64,000 bases of DNA from contig CP136065.1 of the NCBI GenBank assembly GCA_032622095.1, positions 115,485,195 through 115,549,194 on the forward strand, written 5' to 3'. How positions within the stretch are numbered: position 1 is the stretch's first letter; every line of letters begins with the position of its first letter. The stretch comes from Siphonodentalium dalli. Its lineage: Eukaryota > Mollusca > Scaphopoda > Gadilida > Siphonodentaliidae. Made by a program: the position numbers and the translations under genes. Below are positions 54,301 through 63,300 of this stretch, piece by piece. A model generated the notes under the pieces. The model did no database searches and was not told where the DNA came from. It was given only the letters and a program-made list of their open reading frames with translations.

Positions 54301-57300
54301 TTTTGCTCCAGCACACATACCATGTGATACAGACCAATTCAGAAGCATGCTATGACATAATACTACTGCTGAATTGGTCTTTATCCCATGGTTTCTGACA
54401 CTAAATTACCCAGGTTCACAATACTGGTATTATGTAGACAGGTTGGCTGTAACTGGCAGTTTGATACCGAGGTTTTGCTCATGCATATTTTCGATTTGCT
54501 TTGCAAATCCCACCCATGATTTGAATCGACAATCAGTTCAACTGTAAATCCCCCGATTCGCAGGGCCCTAATCTGAAAGAAATTTTGTATGGAGGTTCGC
54601 CACCAGGATTGTTATCAAAACAGGGCCCAATGTTCACATTTCCCATGCTAGAGTTATCCTTTGTTTATCTGGAAAAGATTGTTTTCTGTCAGTCTACACA
54701 GATATCTCAGCCATTGCTTGTGATATCGGAAATGAATTAAATTTTGGGATAGAGGTTAGCTATCAGGAGGCCTTTCAACAGAGGGGCCAATGACATTCGC
54801 ATTTTCGGTTCTCAAGTTATCCTTTGTTTATCTGGAAATGATTGTTTCTGTCTCAGCAATTGGTTACATACAGGATCTCGATGAACTTTAGTATGGATGT
54901 TCACCATTAAAAGAGCTTGCAATGAAATGTCATATTGTATTGTTCTGCCTATGTTTCAATTTGGCACCGCGTGGGTATGCCAGCACCTGTGATAGGCCTG
55001 GTGCAACATCTTGCTTTAGTACAGTTATCCTTTTTGTTCTCAGAAAAAATAAATTTGGTGGAGTATTAAAATAGCTGGTGTCTGTCCATCCATTGGGAAA
55101 GTTTCTGGATGAGAACTTTATTTTGGGCTATCGGATCGATAGTTTGATCACTTTTAGGTTTAAATTTTTTTTTTCAAATGGGAGGTTTTTGATAAATCAT
55201 ATTGAGCTTGAAGGAAGCAATTGCAGAAATAAAATTAAAGTGATGTGAAACACTCCGGTAGGGTGATAAAATAGAAATGGAGAATAAAATCTTGTTAAAA
55301 GTAGTAATTTTTACAAATATTATATCCAAATTGACAACACACACTGTCATTCTTATATATTAATTAAATGCAGTGACTCTCGATTGTGAAATCATTTTCA
55401 TTAGTTTATCGCAGATAGATGCGTCCCAAATCGAGTAGTAAATATTTACAATTGAGCGTAGTTCAGACGATGTTTTCTATGGAGTGATGAAGTCGATTTG
55501 CTTCAGATTTTTGGCGATATTAGTAGAATGTTACATTCCTTCAGTTGGCATAGCGCCTGAAAACTAACTTATTAGTTTCACGCACCCGAACAAGTACATA
55601 ATATGTCTTTATGTGATCACTCAGATCCAAGAGACACTACCCCCACCAGTGACAGCCCTGCCACTACTGCATGGAATATTTAAACGACAACACATGAGTG
55701 GGGTATGATCTCAGCTTTAATGTAACATTATAAGCTTGTCCTGCAGATAGCCCATACGCATGGAAAACCAATTAAGCAGAGCCTTCGCTCTGACGAGAAG
55801 CCGAAGCAGAGAACGCTGAAGAAATACTGCTGTACAGCGCAGGCATGAGCATGGCCCGACGAGCTAAGGTACGATTCGGAGCCGGCGCCCAAGAATTGCT
55901 ATGAGGCGCCCTAAGCAATAAGCACACACGGCCACCAGGGAGAAGCCCAACGAGTGCGACGCAGGAATGGCAGTAGAGACCACTGGACAGCCCAACTCCC
56001 TATGGCTAAGCACCGTGGTATGGGCGGGTAACACCAAAGTTACCCCTGCAGGACGCACCAAAGCTGGATCAATGGCACTGATGACACAGCACCTGAAAGG
56101 GAAAACAAACAGCAGCAACGAGATGCAAACACACAGGGCCCTAGGCCCAAAACAAAACAGGCATCACAGAACAATGAATATGGCGTGCCACTCGGGCCGC
56201 CGAACAAAGCGGGGCATGGAGCTCCAAGGGGGGGGAGGGAGGGAGCGCGATGCGTATAATTCAAGAGTGAATTGCTTTTTCAGTCACCGGAAGGAGGCAG
56301 CATTCTGGGCGGATGTAAAATGCGGACTTGAAGTTCGGCCGATACGGAACGGATCGTACCGAAAAACCGGAACGTCTGCCGGATGACAGGATCAAAGAAC
56401 CACATAAATCACCCCGAACCTTATCGGCCCTGGGTGCATTAACTATCTCCAAGAAAATGGTAAATTGATGTCTTCAGATTTAAATTCTTGTTTAAGGCTG
56501 CACGAGAAATAGAGCGGATCCGCCGCAGAGAGAAACTGATGCTTGAAGATCAGAGAAGACAAAAGAGGGAGCTGGAAAGGGCTAAAACTAAACAAAAGCT
56601 AATAGAAATGAGAACAAGGGAGGAAAAAATAAGATTGCAAAGGGAAAAGGAGAGATTGAGGTATGTCATCATTTATTTAACCATTTATGGAGGTTAAAAA
56701 GGTTGTTTCACCTAAATGGACCAGTTTTTCAATCAGTTTCTTTGGGCTAAATACTTTAACTTTTTTTTTGCTTGTTAAGGGGTTTCCATGCCTGAGCTAT
56801 GTCAGGAGGTGGAAAGTTTTTACGGAAAACTACTTAATTGTTAAACTAGTACACCACATGAAGGAATCTATGCTATATGAAGACCACATCAAGCATATTA
56901 TATAACTGTAAAAGATGTCAAAAAGATTACTTTAATTATAGTTTTAGAATGGGGTTGGGGGGGGGGGGGTCAGGAAAAAATATCCAGACACTAGGCGTTT
57001 TTTAAATTTTTTCCACCCTCTGAGTACCCACCACCCCCTAATTTTTATTTTTTCTGATTCTGGAATAAGGACCCACCCCCTCCAAACTGCTTCAAATGAC
57101 TATTTTACTAAGTTTTCCTGATCTTATCTGATGAATGTTCTGTATCATGATTATAGAAGCATTCCTACTTTTTATTTACCAACAAGACTGTAAAGTTTCA
57201 AAACAATTGTCCAATAAATGTGGGCTGTGGAGTATGCTGATGGATTGACATTTGAAATCCAAGATGGCTGCTGATGGCCATGTTTGTTTTAAAACAAATT

Positions 57301-60300
57301 TGGGTAAAAAATGGAGGCTCCCATCTAGAGGTCACTTTGAAGATCCGTATGAAGTTTGGTGATGATTGGATGAGAATGTGACCTGTAAGGTGTGCTAAAT
57401 TATTGGGTCATACATGCATACATACTGGCAGCCCCTTTTTTTTTTTACATACTGGCAGCCCCTTTTTTTCTTCTTTTTTTTTAACAAAATTCGGGAAAAA
57501 TTTGAGAGGCCACACTGAAGATCCATATGAAGGTTTGTGATGATCGGATGAGGGATAAGCTCTGCAGGGTGTGTTAAAGGATTTAGTGATGCAAAGAGTA
57601 AAATCCAAGATGGCTGCCAGCAGCCATATTTTTCATAAAAAAATCATTCAAATTTGACAGTTCCCATCTAGAGATGACCCTAGACCCATATACCAAATAT
57701 CGTTGCAATCGGTCAAAGTTTGTTTTAACACTTTCGTTTTATTATGTTTACCCATACCATAGTATGGTAAACATAGTGTCGTTGCCCGGATTGACCACTC
57801 GTCGTTGGTCCGTCTGTCTGTCTGTCCGTCTGTCCGTCTGTCTGTCCGTAGACACTTTACGAGTAATGCGATAACTCAAACATTTTTTATCCGATCGAAA
57901 CCAAATTTTGTATATGGGTTTCTCAGCCCAAAATACAGATCGAGTTCGAATTTGGGTTTGATCCGAGATTTTGTTAGAGTTATGGCCCTTTTTCAACTTA
58001 GAATTCACGCATTCTGCCATAACTCAAACATTTTTTATCTGATTGGAACCAAATTTGGTATGTGAGTTTCACAGCCCAAAATACAGATCGAGTTCGAATA
58101 TGGGTTTGATCCGATTAATTTTAAAGGAGTTATGACCCTTTTTCGAGAAAAAACATTTTAAAAAAAAATTGGATTTTTTTAGATTTAGCTCCTTGCTAAA
58201 TTTAGCATATACAAACAGATACAAATATTAAATTTTGTTTGAACTTTAATAACAATAAAAAAAAGAGTTTAATAATAAAAAATATTGACACTTTCATTTA
58301 TTTTAGTTTTATACGATTAATTAGGTGTGATATCCTGTTTTGAAAATATGAAGATTTTATTGCAATAGTTTCATGTAATATAATGATATCAATAAATTAC
58401 CATGTGAACATCCAGAGTATATGAGAGGACATTTTATAGATGTCATTCCAAGTGAAATCTGTTATGAAATGAGTGATGACATATTATACAGAGCTCTGGT
58501 GGTCAAGATAAACAACACTGGTGGCTGGCTGTTTGTTTATTCTAACTGTCAAATTGATTTATGGCAGCATAAGACTGTTGTTTATCCTATTCTTGAAATT
58601 GCATTACAGGGTGAGATAGGAGCCCCCACTCACCTATATAAGACTTAGCGTCTTCTAAATTCCATTAATTTGCTTCAAAAATAATTAACCCTTTCCAAGG
58701 TTTCCATAGACACATGCTATAATGTACATGGACTCTTCTTCATATCTCTTAATATCTGTTGGGTATCTTTGCACACTATTCACTTATATAAATTTTGGTT
58801 TTGACTGATTAATTGATTTTTGAAAAATATATTAACCCTTCAGATATGTGCTTTCAATTTGAAATTAAAATAACAGCTGATGGCCAATATGATTTATCTA
58901 TGCAATGGGAATCAGGCAGATAAATATACAATGACTATTGTAAGTGATGACTTGTTTTGAAAATCAATATGGTAGGTGTTAGTGTTTCCAGGAACCTTAT
59001 TTTCCCATTTGTTCATATTTTCATGGTTGATTGAATTTTAGGGGCCACAGAGCACTTAGAAGATTAACATTGAAGGTTGTGGCTTTTAGTGTCCAAGCTA
59101 CTTGTAAAACATTGTAATGTGTGAAACCATTTAATTGAGGGCTAACTTACTTTCTTTTATATGAACGATTTAGTGGTCATAGGGGCAAGCATCCTCATCA
59201 TATTATGTCTGTATAACATTATATAGATAATACTTTTGAATTGTATAAACTACATATATTTTTGAAAACCATGCATACACCCCTGTTATGAAACACTTAA
59301 TCTTATTTAATACACAGGTCAGATCTGATCTTATATCTGTCCATGTTTGATAAAGAAATAACTGGGGGGGAAAGGGGGGGGGGGAATTAAAGTACCATTT
59401 AAATATGAGATGGAATCCCCTACATGTATGTCATTCTAAGCAGTCTGGCTTGTCAACAAATTATAATTTCTCTTTAGAAGTGAATAAATTTTGAATATCT
59501 GGCATGTCAAAAGTGTTAAAGATAGGGATTTATCACTTTTGCTTCCAATGAGTTAACTTAAACTCCTAAACATGTCCTCCGAAATCACTAAACCATTGGA
59601 TCTCACAGTGAGAGGTCCTTGGGTGAATAGGGACAGAGTTATGAGATTTAAAACTACTCCTCCCCACCCCAAATACTTTAACCCTTCCTTAAGACAAATT
59701 ATTTGAGCTTTTGATTTCAAGTTGGGTACTGATATATGGATTAATTCCTGTGATCATATCTTTGACAAATTATCAATTATGACTAGTCGCTATCGCCAAG
59801 GTATGGGTTAAACATCTGCCGATCGTGATCGGCCTCTCGTTTTATTATGGTTTTTTGAATAGTCTATTTTTATTTGAAGAGTTCAGTGAAGAGTTTACAT
59901 TTATTTGAAGAATCTATTAGTGTTATGTTTTCATTTATATCAGGTTGTAATAAATGATTTTTAATAGAACTATTTAAATCTGAGCCTTTCCATGTCAATG
60001 TGCATTGATAGATCCTTGATGAAAACGTTTAGCAAGCTGAACATTATATTACCCCTTGGTGTCATCCCTCATTATTAACTGATGGTGAACTCAAACCCCC
60101 TACCAAGAGTTAAGTGCATACCTATTACATAATAGAAGCATTCTTTATACCTTTTGTCCCATTATTTTGAAGAAAAATGATTCTGGGAAAATATTTACAG
60201 GGCCAGGAAAAAATGTGTAAGCCAGCCTGCTGAACCACCCACCCACCCCCGCCTAGTGTTTGGAAAAAATTTACCCCCCCCCCCCCCCTGTTTAGAAGGG

Positions 60301-63300
60301 AAATTTTGGGAAGAGCATTCTCAGCAAGTATACAAATTGAGCGGAAATGAATAACTACCAAAAAAAGTACATGATCTGAACTAGTTAAATGCTCGAATAG
60401 CAATAACAATATCAATGTTATGCAGTGCCATTGAGAACACCCTTACATTTAATACTTAACCTTTTAGTTTGTTAAAAATAAAAAAATAACAATTGCAATG
60501 CCTTTGACTTAGCGCCATTTGGCAGTTTGCACTCCAAAATACACTCAATAGTAATAATTTTTCATTACTGAATTTTCCCAGTAGTAGTAGTAGATCGATA
60601 ATTACCTGAACTACCTTTCTACAAGCATTATATGGCACAGAAAGAGGCAGTGAAGTCATAAAAAATTCTACTTCAAACCAATATATGGGCCCCTTACAAA
60701 AACAGTGCCATCAGTTTTCATTGGAATTCTGAAATTGGAAACATAATGTCCTGAAATGGTATATTATGTTATCTTAACATGAAACTATTTAAAAATTTCA
60801 CGCACTGCTTTCTCTTTGTTTTAATCATCAAGATTATGCAGTACTATAAATGTTTCAGAGCAACAACAGCTGTAGATTTTCTTCTCATGGTCTATAGTTG
60901 AAATTTTTATGCGACTGCTGACGAAAAAAATTGATAAAACAAAACACATATTTTCAGAGCTATGTGGACGAATTTGTTCGGAAATCTTCCATGTGTGTAT
61001 ATTTTGAGATAGTTCTGACCAAATTATGTATACTTAATATTTATACTCCCTGTAGGTTGTATGGGGGGGGGGGGGGGGGTATACTGGAATCGGCTTGTCT
61101 GTCCATCCATCTGTCTGTCGAGTCGTCCGCTGATGCAGTTTTGTCTGAGCTTTTATTCCTACATTTTATGATAAATTTTTTTGAAATTTGGCAGATATTT
61201 AGTACCATGGAAACCTGTGCACCTGCGATTATGAGGTCTGTCAGACTTTTTTGTTGTTGGAGTTATCCCCCTTTTTTCGATTTAGAAAATTCTCAATACA
61301 GGGGTATACCTTTGTCCGAGCTTTTATTCCTACATTTTTTGTTAAATTATATTAAGTACCATGGGAACCTGTGCACCTGGAACAGGCCCATTTCTAGTTG
61401 TGTTCAAATGAGCCATGTCCATTTAACCCTAATCCCAACAGAAGGACTTGTATCGCTTGCCGGCGTAGCAGACAGAAGGACTTTTACTGCCCACCAGCTT
61501 AGCGGACAGAAGGACTTTTACTGCCCAGAAAAACAGACATTGTTCCTCTCGGTTTGGCACCACATTTTAGCGTTATTAACAAATCAATAACCAATAGTTC
61601 TGTTATCTGTGGTGACAAATTCCTGTGTCTCACTCAATCGCAGGCAACAACGCTATATTGTTGTTCACAAATTAAGGTCATAGATTAGTCTCTGGCTTAC
61701 CTCAGACAAAATCCTTAGTAGAGCTAGTCAACACTCATCTGTCATTCAATCATCCATCTGTCAACAATTCTTCAAACACCCCCATCACTAATTTTGTCTG
61801 GAGAGTCCCTGTTTAGGCCTAAAAAAATAATACCTTTGTTTCCGCTAACGAGCTAAAAAAAATTAGGATTGGTGGGTAGGCTTAACTTGTTTTTTTTGGT
61901 TAACTTTTTTTTTTTCAGTATCTTTTAAAATAACTGTATAATACTTGTCAATAACCCAAACTATGCACTTCTTGGCCCCAATCAGGTCAACCCAGATGAC
62001 AGAGGAACTAGAAGCTCCAATTTAATCTTACATATGTTTTAATATTTCCATATATACTAGTCTATATACTAATATAGTCTTTGATAATCCTAATATTTCC
62101 CATATGGTCTGGCGACAACTGGAGTCAGTCCAGCACCACTGCACTGTTCACATAATTGGAGTGACCGTCTTGTACCGATCTCTTAAGGATGGCTTCACAA
62201 CACCACCTTCTCCTCCGCATTCAGTGAAGGATGTAGGTATTGTTTGGGGACACCTGTTTTTGGGCAATGATATGCCGAAGGCATAACCTGAAGGCCTGAG
62301 AGGAGGAATGTTTGGGAAGGGTGACCCCCTGATGATGGTGGGGGTTATCCCCCTGGAAATTTTTTGAAAATCCATTGCATTTAGAGCTTTATTATAAAGG
62401 CTCTTTGAGTCAGTATTTTGAATTTTACTGAGGTAAATTTGATCAAGTTTCTCAAGCATAACTTTTGAACTTTTTATATATGTATGGATTGTAAATGCTT
62501 ATAAGTTATTGTCAGATATCTTTTGGTTCAATGGATTATGCTTATCCTGCTTGAAATGAGACTTGCCATTATCACTCTAATTCATAAATAGGCTATTTTA
62601 TAAAATTCAAGTGAGACACATACCGTACATAATATACTACGTGTACATGTAGTACAGAAACAATGTACTGTTAATTTTTCATTTGGTATTATGAGATCCC
62701 ACTTGATAACCAGGTTGATTTTATCAAATTGTTAATGTTCCTGTGCTGTAATTGATTGAAATACTGAAGTCTGAATGCTGAATGATAACATACCTGAACT
62801 CAAATTATTTGAAGTTTTCACAGATGAAAGCTAGATAAAGCCAAACATACTTTACATGTCAATATATATATAAATGTGTTTTTTTTTGGTTTTTTTGGTC
62901 CAATTTTTTTTTTTTTGTTGCAATGGCAATAAAAAGTTTAGGGTCGGGGGTTTAAAATAGGGTCGGTCGGGTTAGCGGAAACAAACGTATTTTTTTTTTA
63001 GGCCTTATCTGTTGGACAGGTTTAAATGAGTAACTAGTCGAAGAAGGCAGAACTAGGTGACTTAAATCTTTTTCCCCTTATGAAGTTGTCTTTTTTCACC
63101 CAGGCATCAAAGAGGATTCAGTCAATATTCACTATTGAACCTTCTACTCATCCAGGAGAATTGGCTCTATTTCAGTTATTTCTCTCCCACAAGATTGGGA
63201 TATTACATTGCATTAAAGCACATTCTTACAACCAGTCACCGATTTTTGGTAAAGGACACCCAATTTCCAAGGCATGTCCAATGTCAGTCAGTGCACATGT

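Noticed and set aside
55967-56386. 139-codon + frame in the GC-rich island as a gene
   Set aside because: GC-rich DNA has few chance stops; no domain and no homolog known to me.
60931-61590. 219-codon + frame
   Set aside because: It crosses a G run and two dispersed-repeat monomers; no domain.
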